From positions 1 through 15,840 of the forward strand of contig JAFQUG010000289.1 of the NCBI GenBank assembly GCA_017408625.1: 15,840 bases of DNA. Reading direction: 5' to 3'. The DNA comes from Clostridia bacterium (GTDB lineage Bacteria; Bacillota_A; Clostridia; Oscillospirales; CAG-272). Shown here one piece after another: positions 1-7,370 of the stretch. Every line of letters begins with the position of its first letter. Position 1 is the stretch's first letter. Both the position numbers and the translations under genes were made by a program. The notes beneath the pieces were generated by a model. It did no database searches. It was not told where the DNA came from and saw only the letters and a list, made by a program, of their open reading frames with translations.

Positions 1-636
1 AAGGAATGGTTTGAGCAGGCTGACGCTTTCATGGCGCTGGTTAAGGGCAAGACCTTAGCTGAGGTCAAGGCCCTGGTTGCTGAGGGCAACAAGGGCAATG
101 ACGAGGTTATGAACGCCGGCTGCACTATCATGATCAACGAGTTTGTTCTGGCCATCGAAAAGGCTGTAGGCAACGCAGTTGATTCCGCTGCAACCGCTGA
201 GCATACGCTCAAGCTGGGCATGTACACCGAGCAGACTTGCAAGGACGCATCTGAGGATGCAGCAGGCCAGAACAAGGTTGAGACCACCATGTTCGCAGCA
301 GCTGTTGATTCTGAGGGCAAGGTTGTTGTTGCAAGCAGCGACTGCGCACAGATCGTGTTTGGCTTTGATGCTGCAGGTGCTTCCACCTATGACCTGACCA
401 AGGCTGCACAGACCAAGAAGGAGCAGGGCGACAACTACGGTATGGTCGCTTACGCAGGTGCCGCTAAGGAGTGGTACGCACAGGCTGCTGCATTTGATGC
501 TGCATGCGTTGGCAAGACCGCTTCCGAGATCGCAGGCCTGATGGGCTCTGACAACTACGGCAATGCAGACCTCAAGGCTGCAGGCTGCACCATTCTTGTA
601 AACGGCTTTGTAAAGGCTGCTTCCAAGATCGGCTGA
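1..636 (+). CDS. Repeat-domain protein of unknown function (5' end outside window)
   Basis: The open frame enters from the left edge (first codon AAG at base 1), so only the C-terminal 211 residues are seen. The visible part holds two copies of one module about 155 residues apart: window residues 1-57 and 156-211 both begin KEW(F/Y).QA.AF, continue with (V)GKT..E and end with AGCTI..N.FV.A. Between them is a segment with DSEGKVVVASSDCAQ, then FDAAGAST and GDNYGM. Similar repeated proteins with D.DGK and GD.YGM elements are, as I recall, common in clostridial genomes, but I know of no established function. Codons are strongly biased (AAG, CTG, GGC, GCA), unlike the downstream genes, which suggests high expression. 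The neighbour is an ApbE flavin transferase, so a link to flavinylated surface proteins is possible but unproven. A signal peptide, if any, lies outside the window. Confidence 0.8.
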   Translation, partial: KEWFEQADAFMALVKGKTLAEVKALVAEGNKGNDEVMNAGCTIMINEFVLAIEKAVGNAVDSAATAEHTLKLGMYTEQTCKDASEDAAGQNKVETTMFAAAVDSEGKVVVASSDCAQIVFGFDAAGASTYDLTKAAQTKKEQGDNYGMVAYAGAAKEWYAQAAAFDAACVGKTASEIAGLMGSDNYGNADLKAAGCTILVNGFVKAASKIG

Positions 637-650
637 TTCGAGAAAAGGAT

Positions 651-676
651 AAAACGGGAGGCTCGCCTCCCGTTTT
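651..676 (+). terminator. Intrinsic terminator after the repeat protein
   Basis: A perfect inverted repeat, AAAACGGGAGGC and GCCTCCCGTTTT, lies 14 bases after the stop codon. The A-rich left arm and T-rich right arm are typical of an intrinsic terminator. It sits between the repeat protein and the ApbE gene, and I see no convincing promoter between it and the ApbE start. It may therefore reduce rather than abolish expression of the downstream gene. Confidence 0.85.
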
Positions 677-689
677 ACACTTAAAAAAC

Positions 690-1742
690 ATGAAACGAGT
701 TGTATTATTGATTTTGTCTGCTGCAATGCTGACTTCATGCCTGGGTATGAGCGCGTGCGAGCAGAGCAAACAGAAGTTTACAGAATACTCTTTTGATTAC
801 TTTGACACCGTTACCACGATAACGGGATATACAAAGAATCAGGAGGAGTTTGACAAGGTATGCGCAGAGATGCTTGCATTGCTCGGTGAATATCACAAGC
901 TTTTTACCATCTATCATCGCTATGACGGTATGGAGAATCTGTGTACCATAAACGAATTGGTTGATGGAGAGCACCGTACCGTAACGGTAGACCGACGCAT
1001 CATCGATATGCTGCTTTACGCCAAGCAAGCTTACGAGTTGACGGATGGAAAGGTCAACGTTGCCATGGGCAGCGTGCTGTCTATCTGGCATGAGTACCGA
1101 GAGGATGGTATGGATGAGCCGTGGAATGCTCAACTTCCTCCTGTGGAGCTGCTGCAAGAAGCAGCAGAGCATATCGATATCCAAAAGATTTTGATTGACG
1201 AGCAGGCCTGTACAGTCACACTTACCGATCCGCAAATGAGATTGGATGTGGGCGCGATTGCGAAGGGTTATGCTGTGGAAATGGTGGCCCGGCAAATGGA
1301 GCAAAAGGGCATTACGGGATACGTGATCAACGTAGGCGGAAATGTTCGTACGCTTGGCGCAAAGCCGGACGGAAGCGGTTGGACGGTCGGTGTTGAAAAT
1401 CCCGACGAAGACGCTGACGATTATCTTGCATATCTGCAGCTTAACGGGAAATCCCTGATCACCAGTGGTTCCTATCAGCGTTATTTCATTGTGGATGGAA
1501 AGAGATATCATCACATTATCGATCCTGCAACGTTGATGCCGGCTGAATATTTCACGTCGGTTTCTATCGTATGTGACAGCTCGGCAGACGGTGACGCACT
1601 CTCGACTGCGCTTTTTTGCATGACGTACGAGCAGGGGCTGGCCTTGATCGAGTCGCTTGACGGTGTGGAGGCTATGTGGCTGACCGTGGAAGGTAATCTG
1701 TATTATTCAAGCGGTTTTTCTGCGTATCAAACAGAATATTAA
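690..1742 (+). CDS. apbE: ApbE-like FAD:protein FMN transferase, lipoprotein
   Basis: ApbE enzymes cut FAD and attach FMN covalently to a Thr/Ser of target proteins (EC 2.7.1.180), usually outside the membrane. The 350-residue product has a lipoprotein signal: MKR, a hydrophobic stretch, then the lipobox LTSC with Cys17 as the likely lipidated residue; MSAC ending at Cys23 is a less likely alternative. Family motifs are in order: DVGAIAKG at 186-193, VINVGGN at 212-218, TSG at 258-260, HIIDP at 275-279, and the Mg-binding DALSTA at 302-307. The usual TG after the HIIDP motif is replaced (DPATLMPA). The start has no clear Shine-Dalgarno sequence and lies just past a terminator, so expression may be low or depend on read-through. 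The repeat protein upstream is a candidate partner by position only. Length is normal for the family. Confidence 0.9.
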   Translation: MKRVVLLILSAAMLTSCLGMSACEQSKQKFTEYSFDYFDTVTTITGYTKNQEEFDKVCAEMLALLGEYHKLFTIYHRYDGMENLCTINELVDGEHRTVTVDRRIIDMLLYAKQAYELTDGKVNVAMGSVLSIWHEYREDGMDEPWNAQLPPVELLQEAAEHIDIQKILIDEQACTVTLTDPQMRLDVGAIAKGYAVEMVARQMEQKGITGYVINVGGNVRTLGAKPDGSGWTVGVENPDEDADDYLAYLQLNGKSLITSGSYQRYFIVDGKRYHHIIDPATLMPAEYFTSVSIVCDSSADGDALSTALFCMTYEQGLALIESLDGVEAMWLTVEGNLYYSSGFSAYQTEY

Positions 1743-1787
1743 GAATTATTAAGATTCTCCCATGATATCCATATTCCTGTCGAAATA

Positions 1788-1796
1788 TGCTATAAT
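1788..1796 (+). promoter_or_regulatory. Extended -10 promoter for the YwaF-type gene
   Basis: TGC followed by TATAAT (1791-1796) is a full extended -10 element. The -35 region is weak (TCCATA at 1768-1773, 17-base spacing, three of six matches). It lies 36 bases ahead of the start codon at 1833, which has a good AAAGGAG ribosome binding site. Confidence 0.6.
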
Positions 1797-1832
1797 TTGT
1801 CTATAGCATGAATTGAGAAAAGGAGCAAGGAC

Positions 1833-2606
1833 ATGGGGGAATTTTTTGGCTTTGGTGAGATGACCACTGAGCCCGCAGGCGCGTATTCCTGGCAGCATCT
1901 GACCTTTGTAACTTCTTTGGTTCTAGTCATGACGGCTCTGGCCATTATGATCGGCCTTTATTATCGTAAGCATCCCGAAAAGAATAAAAACGTACCGTTG
2001 ATCTGGGCAGCCATACTCATCGATGGGGTTGAGATAATCAAGATCGTGCTCAATTGCGTGCAATCGGACGAGCCTGTGCAATCGCTCTTGCGCAACCTGC
2101 CTCTGTTTTTGTGCAGCATTCAGCTGATCACACTGCCGCTTGCTGCATTTTCCAAGGGAAGGCTTAAGGAAGCCACGCTGGATTTTGTGTTGATCTTTGG
2201 CTTGTTGGGTGCACTCGCAGGTACTTACGGTGCAGCGCAGAACTATAATGCATATCCGATTTTCTATTATGTCAACGTCTGCTCCGGTATCACGCATTGT
2301 ATTTCCGGTTTTGCCTCTCTTTACATTGCCATTTCGGGCATGACCAGCATGAAAAAGAAGAACATTGGTATCACGTTCGCCATACTTAGCGTGTGCTGCG
2401 TGCTCGCATACGTGGTCAACGTTCTCACCGACTACAACTACATGTTCCTGATGCAGGGTGACGGCACGCCTTATGATATTCTGTATAATCTTATGGGCGG
2501 AAACCCCGTGCTGTATCCGCTTGGTGTGGTTGTATTGTTCCTTGTATATATTGTTGCATTCTATATGGCCTATTTTGGGATTACTTACAAGAAAAGCAAG
2601 GCTTAA
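1833..2606 (+). CDS. YwaF/TIGR02206-like integral membrane protein
   Basis: A 257-residue polytopic protein with about six to seven hydrophobic segments (near residues 23-42, 56-73, 90-107, 115-133, 151-168, 177-199 and 226-250). The segment LRNLPLFLCSIQL near residues 86-98 matches the LPLhlCs hallmark of the YwaF/TMEM164-like family, and the length fits. Function in bacteria is not established. The start is supported by AAAGGAG 8 to 9 bases upstream. The gene seems to be its own transcription unit, with an extended -10 promoter ahead and a terminator overlapping its last codons. Confidence 0.75.
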   Translation: MGEFFGFGEMTTEPAGAYSWQHLTFVTSLVLVMTALAIMIGLYYRKHPEKNKNVPLIWAAILIDGVEIIKIVLNCVQSDEPVQSLLRNLPLFLCSIQLITLPLAAFSKGRLKEATLDFVLIFGLLGALAGTYGAAQNYNAYPIFYYVNVCSGITHCISGFASLYIAISGMTSMKKKNIGITFAILSVCCVLAYVVNVLTDYNYMFLMQGDGTPYDILYNLMGGNPVLYPLGVVVLFLVYIVAFYMAYFGITYKKSKA

Positions 2607-2617
2607 GCCTTGCTTTT
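2592..2617 (+). terminator. Intrinsic terminator overlapping the YwaF-type stop codon
   Basis: AAAAGCAAGGCTT is followed directly by its reverse complement AAGCCTTGCTTTT and more T residues. The TAA stop codon (2604-2606) is at the centre of the palindrome, so the last codons and the terminator share sequence. The hairpin must open a loop of about four bases at the centre. Confidence 0.85.
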
Positions 2618-2631
2618 TCTTCGCTCCTCGA

Positions 2632-2660
2632 TTGACAGGGAAGACGAACTCTGCTATAAT
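2632..2660 (+). promoter_or_regulatory. Perfect-consensus sigma-A promoter for the 2684-6036 operon
   Basis: TTGACA (2632-2637), a 17-base spacer and TATAAT (2655-2660) match consensus at every position, and TGC directly precedes the -10. Expected transcription start is near 2667, giving a leader of about 17 bases. No operator-like repeat was seen, so strong constitutive expression is the simplest reading. Confidence 0.85.
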
Positions 2661-2683
2661 AAAGACATATTAGGAATCGGGGG

Positions 2684-3271
2684 ATGCATGTGGAGAAAAC
2701 AGTATTGCTGACAAAAAACAGGATCATGCAAGACCTTGCTCAAGAGGTCAAGCGCAGAATCAAAGGAGATCTGATTGTTGGAGCGTTTATGATCTTTTCC
2801 CTGATTTTGGGTGCGATCATCTTGTATGCTTTGCATGCAAAGCAAGCTCCTGCCGCAATGATTCTGATGTGCGTGCTTGGAGTATTGCTTTTATACTATC
2901 TTGTCTGGGGCATTGTCGAGCTTATCACGCTCGGTCGCATGAAAAAGCGAATCCTTGCAAGAAGGTTCAGCATCATTCGCGACACCTTGGTATGCGCAAA
3001 TGAGAACATGCGGCCCATAGATAACGAGATCAAAATGGACATCAGACACAGAGGCAAGGGAACGCAACCGAAAAAAGACGAGTATATTTTTGAGAGTGGC
3101 ATTCGCTACGTCAGAAATGCGAATGAGCCGGATGCGTTTGGCCTGCGCGGAATCATGCAGTATGCGGATGATCCGATTCCATTTATCATTGTCGTATATC
3201 ATGATCGCCCAACAGCGCCCGTATTGCTCTATAATGAGCGTGTATTCAGATATGAGGAGACAGTTGAATGA
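2684..3271 (+). CDS. Small two-helix membrane protein, unknown function
   Basis: A 195-residue protein with a charged N-terminus, two hydrophobic helices (about residues 29-49 and 56-82) and a soluble C-terminal domain ending PVLLYNERVFRYEE. I recognise no named family. AGGA at 2672-2675 supports the ATG at 2684; a GTG two codons downstream (2690) is also possible with the GGGGG run as binding site. It is the first gene after a perfect-consensus promoter and overlaps the next gene by ATGA. Its ending resembles that of the next protein (YNRKFFEYKG), and both share length and layout, so the two are probably diverged paralogs that may work together. Confidence 0.7.
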   Translation: MHVEKTVLLTKNRIMQDLAQEVKRRIKGDLIVGAFMIFSLILGAIILYALHAKQAPAAMILMCVLGVLLLYYLVWGIVELITLGRMKKRILARRFSIIRDTLVCANENMRPIDNEIKMDIRHRGKGTQPKKDEYIFESGIRYVRNANEPDAFGLRGIMQYADDPIPFIIVVYHDRPTAPVLLYNERVFRYEETVE

Positions 3272-3852
3272 AAAAAGAGATATTAACAGATGAAGTTATC
3301 CTGCAGGATATTCTCAAGAATGAGGAAAAAAAGGCCCAAAATAACGACAACAAAACGCTGATTTGGGTCATGCCCATAGCGGCTCTTGCTATCCTTGCAG
3401 GCTATGCCGTATCGTGGGTGCTTGCCATACCGATCGGCCTTCTGGCAATCGTGCCCATTGTCCTGTATTTCAAGCAGAACAAGAAGGATCGCGAGATCGT
3501 CGAATCAGTAGAGTACGATGGCGAATTTGTTATCTCCACGGATAAATTGTCTCATATAGACAAAGAGCAGGTATATGAGCCTCACACCCACTACAGGCCG
3601 GGAATGAGTACTCACACGCATTACACAAAGTGCATAACGGTATTTTATTTTGACAATGCGAAGTGGCGCGTGCCTGAGACCGAGAAGCTTTATGCATGGA
3701 GTAAGGAGATGTATATCTCTCCCGAGGGGCTGGACAATACCTCGCTGCGCGGTGACGAATTCTACCTGGTATCTCGTAAGGGCGAGGCAGAGGTGGCATA
3801 CGCCTACAACAGAAAATTCTTTGAATATAAAGGAAATCACACTGTTTCATAA
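3268..3852 (+). CDS. Small two-helix membrane protein, likely paralog of the preceding one
   Basis: A 194-residue protein with an acidic/lysine-rich N-terminus, a hydrophobic hairpin at about residues 31-67 and a soluble C-terminal domain. Start overlaps the previous stop (ATGA at 3268-3271), pointing to translational coupling. The segment at residues 106-119 contains the motif HTHY twice (106-109 and 116-119), which could bind metal but may only be a structural strand pair. The C-terminal YNRKFFEYKG aligns by eye with YNERVFRYEE of its neighbour. No named family recognised. A GH29 gene follows after 13 bases. Confidence 0.7.
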   Translation: MKKEILTDEVILQDILKNEEKKAQNNDNKTLIWVMPIAALAILAGYAVSWVLAIPIGLLAIVPIVLYFKQNKKDREIVESVEYDGEFVISTDKLSHIDKEQVYEPHTHYRPGMSTHTHYTKCITVFYFDNAKWRVPETEKLYAWSKEMYISPEGLDNTSLRGDEFYLVSRKGEAEVAYAYNRKFFEYKGNHTVS

Positions 3853-3865
3853 AGGAGAAGACAGT

Positions 3866-4837
3866 ATGAACAATCGTGAATGGTTCAAAAATGAGGCAAA
3901 ATTCGGTCTTATGATCCATTGGGGGCTTTACTCCTTGTTGGCCGGTGAATATAAGGGTCAGCGCATGGATATGATCGCGGAATGGGCGCAATCCTATTTC
4001 CGCATCCCGAACGAGGAGTATGCACAGCTGGCAAAGGCCTTTAACCCCGTGTATTTTGACGCGGAGGAATGGGTCAAGCTTGCCAAGGATGCGGGCATGA
4101 ATTATATGGTGGTAACAAGCAAGCACCACGACGGCTTTTGCATGTTCAAATCCGAATACGATGACTACAACGTGGTGGATGCCACGCCCTTTGGCCGTGA
4201 CGTGATTGCGGAGCTTTCTGCAGCCTGCAAAAAGCACGGTCTGAAATTCGGCCTGTATTATTCGCAGGAGCTGGATTGGCACGAGCCCAACGGTGGTGGC
4301 TATCACCCCACGCACCTCAACGTATGCGACACGCATTGGACAAACAACTGGGACTATCCGGATGACGATGCAAAGGACTACGAGCAATGCTTCCGCGCAA
4401 AGATTCTGCCGCAGATCCGCGAGATCCTGACCAAATACGGTGACTTGTGCCTGCTTTGGTGCGATACCCCCCATCAGATTACGCCCGAGCAATCGCGCCA
4501 GCTGCGTGACCTTGTCAAGTCGATCCAACCGGACTGCCTGCTCAACAGCCGCATCGGCAATGATCTTGGCGATTACGTCTCTATGGGGGATAATGAGATC
4601 CCCGACGAATATATGGATGGCGTGCTGGTAGAGTCTCCCACCACGCTTAATGATACCTGGGGCTTTAAGTATTATGATGACAACTGGAAGAATGCAGACG
4701 AGGTCATTCGCATCAAGGAGCATCTCAATGCACGCGGCGTGAATTATCTGCTCAACGTAGGCCCAGATCACCTTGGTCGCATCCCCGCGCCTGCGCTTGA
4801 GATATTGCGAGAAGTAGGGAAGAGGGGAGAAAAATGA
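3866..4837 (+). CDS. GH29 alpha-L-fucosidase-like glycoside hydrolase, catalytic domain only
   Basis: GH29 enzymes are retaining alpha-L-fucosidases acting on fucosylated glycans. The 323-residue product starts MNNREWFKNEAKFGLMIHWG, the classic GH29 entry, and continues with TSKHHDGF (residues 84-91) and LLWCDTP, whose Asp200 fits the catalytic nucleophile. SRIGNDLGDY and YLLNVGP further support the family. The acid/base residue cannot be assigned by eye. There is no signal peptide, so the enzyme should be cytoplasmic and act on imported oligosaccharides or glycosides. The C-terminal beta-sandwich of longer members is missing. The start at 3866 is preferred over the longer open frame because AAAGGAG lies 8 bases upstream and homology begins here. 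The next gene overlaps by ATGA. True substrate may not be fucose. Confidence 0.85.
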   Translation: MNNREWFKNEAKFGLMIHWGLYSLLAGEYKGQRMDMIAEWAQSYFRIPNEEYAQLAKAFNPVYFDAEEWVKLAKDAGMNYMVVTSKHHDGFCMFKSEYDDYNVVDATPFGRDVIAELSAACKKHGLKFGLYYSQELDWHEPNGGGYHPTHLNVCDTHWTNNWDYPDDDAKDYEQCFRAKILPQIREILTKYGDLCLLWCDTPHQITPEQSRQLRDLVKSIQPDCLLNSRIGNDLGDYVSMGDNEIPDEYMDGVLVESPTTLNDTWGFKYYDDNWKNADEVIRIKEHLNARGVNYLLNVGPDHLGRIPAPALEILREVGKRGEK

Positions 4838-6036
4838 CAGATTTATCAATAAAGAAACCAAATCAGATGTCCGAAGCTCCCACGTTACCGCCTTTACAGC
4901 AAAAAAGTGAGAGAAATATGGGCGTGGAGTTGTTCCGTATCGTATCTATGATGCTGGTGATCCTGCTTCACGTTATGGGGCACGGTGGAGTGCGTGGCTA
5001 TTCGGAGCATCTGTCCACAAACTATCAGGTCGCATGGTTTATTGAGACCATCGGCTATTGCGCAGTGAACTGCTATGCGATTATTTCGGGCTTTGCCAAT
5101 GTCAAAACCAAGTTCAAGTATCGCAGATTCGTTCATCTTTGGGTAGAAACTGTTGTGCTCATCCTTGCCATCACTACGATCGCCCACTTTTTTATTCCAT
5201 CCATCGAGGTGCAAAAGGAATGGTGGCTTGGCGCACTCTTTCCGCTGACCAAGCGCGAGCTTTGGTATCTCTGCGCCTATTTCTTTATGTACCCGCTGAT
5301 TCCTCTGATCAACAAAGGATTGCTTTCCATGAACCGTTGGCAACATATTGTAACGATTCTTTGGCTGCAGGTACCAACCATCTTCAAGCTGATCGCGCAT
5401 AAGGACAGTTACGGCCTTGGCGGAGGCTATTCGACCATCTGGCTGATCTGTTTGTACGTGATCGGTGCGTATTTCCGCATTTACGGTGCTCCCAAGTGGG
5501 CAAAATGGTTTGTCACGCTGCCTGCGTTCTTCCTGTCCGCGTTTATTGCATGGTATAAAATGATATACATAGAAAAGCAGGCGGATCTGGGACTGATCGA
5601 TAAGGACTCTGTACAGTATGATTTTCGTGACGACCTGGTCAGCTACGTCTCTCCCTTTATGGTGATCATGGCTGTCATGCTGCTGTTGTTCTTTATGCAG
5701 ATCAAGATCAAAGATAAGCCGCTCAGAGTGATCATAGCCAACGTTGCCAAAACCACCTGGGGTGTGTTTGTGCTTCACGTTTGCTCAGCGGGCTGGGAAT
5801 GGGATAAGATCTGGCATTCCTTCCGCGAATATGCCGATTATCCCACCTGGAAAATGGTGGTTTGGTCACTCGGCGCAGCGCTTGCCATCTTTTGGGTCAC
5901 CTCGCTTTTTACACTCGGAAAGATATACTTATTCAAGCTGCTCAGGATTGATCGGGGAATTGAATTCTTAGCCGATCTTCCCGGAAAGCTGATCGCGCGC
6001 ATCAAGGCCCAACATACACATCCCGAAAATATATAA
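4834..6036 (+). CDS. Acyltransferase-3 family membrane protein
   Basis: A 400-residue polytopic membrane protein of the acyltransferase 3 (OafA/WecH-like) family, which transfers acetyl or other acyl groups to sugars or cell-surface polymers. The N-terminal helix carries the family signature R-x10-H (Arg35, His46) within ELFRIVSMMLVILLHVMGHG. Roughly ten hydrophobic segments follow, and the C-terminus is basic. Substrate cannot be told. It overlaps the GH29 gene by ATGA and has an AGGGGAG binding site, so it is translated from the same mRNA; with the two small membrane proteins it suggests a surface glycan or cell-envelope role for the unit. The terminator at 6057 ends the operon. Confidence 0.85.
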   Translation: MTDLSIKKPNQMSEAPTLPPLQQKSERNMGVELFRIVSMMLVILLHVMGHGGVRGYSEHLSTNYQVAWFIETIGYCAVNCYAIISGFANVKTKFKYRRFVHLWVETVVLILAITTIAHFFIPSIEVQKEWWLGALFPLTKRELWYLCAYFFMYPLIPLINKGLLSMNRWQHIVTILWLQVPTIFKLIAHKDSYGLGGGYSTIWLICLYVIGAYFRIYGAPKWAKWFVTLPAFFLSAFIAWYKMIYIEKQADLGLIDKDSVQYDFRDDLVSYVSPFMVIMAVMLLLFFMQIKIKDKPLRVIIANVAKTTWGVFVLHVCSAGWEWDKIWHSFREYADYPTWKMVVWSLGAALAIFWVTSLFTLGKIYLFKLLRIDRGIEFLADLPGKLIARIKAQHTHPENI

Positions 6037-6056
6037 TTATTGTGATATAAACAAAT

Positions 6057-6090
6057 AAAACCGCTATGAATTGATCATGGCGGTTTTATT
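6057..6090 (+). terminator. Intrinsic terminator ending the 2684-6036 operon
   Basis: AAAACCGCTATGA (6057-6069) pairs with TCATGGCGGTTTT (6075-6087), with one G-U pair and a five-base loop, followed by ATT. It begins 20 bases after the acyltransferase stop codon. Confidence 0.85.
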
Positions 6091-6116
6091 ATTCAGAATA
6101 TGCCAATAAGTAGAGA

Positions 6117-6135
6117 AAGTATAAATATTATACTT
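6117..6135. promoter_or_regulatory. Candidate operator palindrome upstream of the XRE regulator
   Basis: AAGTATAA and TTATACTT form a perfect 8-bp inverted repeat separated by three bases. It sits about 30 bases upstream of the -35 element of the XRE gene. XRE-family repressors often bind such palindromes, so autoregulation is possible. The position upstream of the promoter would fit activation or looping better than simple occlusion. Confidence 0.35.
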
Positions 6136-6165
6136 ACGGTTAATAAGCGGTTTACCAACAATGTC

Positions 6166-6193
6166 TTTACAGCGCAAATTATTATGTTATAAT
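6166..6193 (+). promoter_or_regulatory. Promoter of the XRE regulator gene
   Basis: TTTACA (6166-6171) and TATAAT (6188-6193) are separated by 16 bases, with TGT ahead of the -10 making it extended. The gene starts at 6241 with GGAGGT at 6230-6235. Confidence 0.7.
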
Positions 6194-6240
6194 ATAAGCA
6201 GAAGCAGACGTCGGCTTACTATTCATTATGGAGGTATCAT

Positions 6241-7320
6241 ATGGAAATGACCATTGGTGCAAACATCAAGCGTTTGCGTACAGCAAAAAATATCACACAG
6301 GAGCAGCTTTCGGTTGCGATGAACGTTACTTGTGCTGCCGTCAGTAAATGGGAACGAAGCGAAACTTATCCGGATATTACCAATCTGCAACCGTTAGCAT
6401 ACTTTTTTGGTGTAACTCTTGACGAACTTATGGGGTATGATCAGGAGAAATTTCAAGCACAAATTGATGAAGTGCTTTTGCTTTACAAAAAGCTTTGGAG
6501 AAGTGATCCCGTCAAAGCGCGTGAGATCATTATAAAGGCACGTAAGGATTATCCCAATGATTATTGGATTATGAGCAACTATATGTGGAATATGGCAGGA
6601 GACCTGGCTGACAATGATCCTGACATTCTGATTGCTCATCAGGAAGAGTTTCTTGCTATCTGCGAGAGAATTTTAGAAGGCTGTACGGAGGAACAGCTTC
6701 GTCTGAGTGCGTGGAATATGCGTGCAAAAATTCTCCATGCGGAGGGGAAAACGGAAGAAGCTCTTGAGATCTATCAAACCAATTTTGCTGATTGGTACAC
6801 AACCGGAGCGCAAAAGACCGAGCAGCTGTTTGCCAAAGACACAGACGAATATTATTATTACTTGCAAAAGAACATGTATGAGCTTGTTGCCTTTGCAGGT
6901 GATAAATTGGCGCGTGCTATTTACTTTGACAATTCACTTACAGTGAAAGAAAAGGCCGAAAAAGCAAAGAAGTATGGGAAACTGATGCTAAATGCATTGG
7001 ATGAAACAGGAGATGTGTACTTTGCGGGGCTTGCAGAAGCATTTTTGAATCGAATCAGAAATGATATGACATTCAGAGAAGGATCTGAAGAGGATATCGT
7101 TGTCCTGTTAGACATGAATTTATATGCAGCTCAACACATTTCTGAAGCGGTCAAAAAAGATGATGCTGTCCGTCAAGCATATTTCCCGAAACGCATTACG
7201 GTCAGTGCATACAACTTCCTTGAATGGTTGGTTGAAAGTCTTGTGAATGCACGTGACGGAAGACATGCAGAGCTTTTGCAAAATTCCGAATATGTTGCAG
7301 TGTTGGAAAAATACAGATAA
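6241..7320 (+). CDS. XRE-family transcriptional regulator with helical repeat C-terminus
   Basis: A 359-residue protein. Residues about 5-63 form a Cro/C1-type helix-turn-helix (IKRLRTAKNITQEQLS..., AAVSKWERSETYPDI, FFGVTLDELMGY). The rest is acidic and helical, with alternating short helices and many aromatic residues (about 75-350), resembling the TPR-like domains of large XRE regulators of Firmicutes; no enzyme motif is seen. The start has GGAGGT 5 bases upstream. It has its own promoter and terminator, so it appears monocistronic, and no neighbour is an obvious partner. The gene is AT-richer than the flanking operons. Target and signal are unknown. Confidence 0.85.
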   Translation: MEMTIGANIKRLRTAKNITQEQLSVAMNVTCAAVSKWERSETYPDITNLQPLAYFFGVTLDELMGYDQEKFQAQIDEVLLLYKKLWRSDPVKAREIIIKARKDYPNDYWIMSNYMWNMAGDLADNDPDILIAHQEEFLAICERILEGCTEEQLRLSAWNMRAKILHAEGKTEEALEIYQTNFADWYTTGAQKTEQLFAKDTDEYYYYLQKNMYELVAFAGDKLARAIYFDNSLTVKEKAEKAKKYGKLMLNALDETGDVYFAGLAEAFLNRIRNDMTFREGSEEDIVVLLDMNLYAAQHISEAVKKDDAVRQAYFPKRITVSAYNFLEWLVESLVNARDGRHAELLQNSEYVAVLEKYR

Positions 7321-7325
7321 AAAGG

Positions 7326-7353
7326 AACGGCTGAGTCACAAGACTCAGCCGTT
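7326..7353. terminator. Bidirectional terminator between XRE gene and kdgK
   Basis: AACGGCTGAGTC (7326-7337) and GACTCAGCCGTT (7342-7353) flank a four-base loop. On the + strand the stem runs into TTTTG; on the minus strand it is followed by CCTTTTT. It lies between two convergent genes and can end both. Confidence 0.85.
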
Positions 7354-7370
7354 TTGTGTATGAATATGGA

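Noticed and set aside
1..636. Repeat protein as a confident FMN-binding (RnfG/NqrC-type) domain
   Set aside because: The required S/T-G-A-T/S context is incomplete and the rest of the domain does not resemble FMN-bind; kept only as a weak idea.
656..661. GGGAGG in the terminator stem as a ribosome binding site for ApbE
   Set aside because: It is 28 bases from the ATG at 690 and buried in a stable stem.
3650..3865. N-terminal extension of the GH29 frame back to 3650
   Set aside because: It overlaps the upstream membrane protein in another frame, while 3866 has a well-spaced AAAGGAG and begins exactly where family homology starts.
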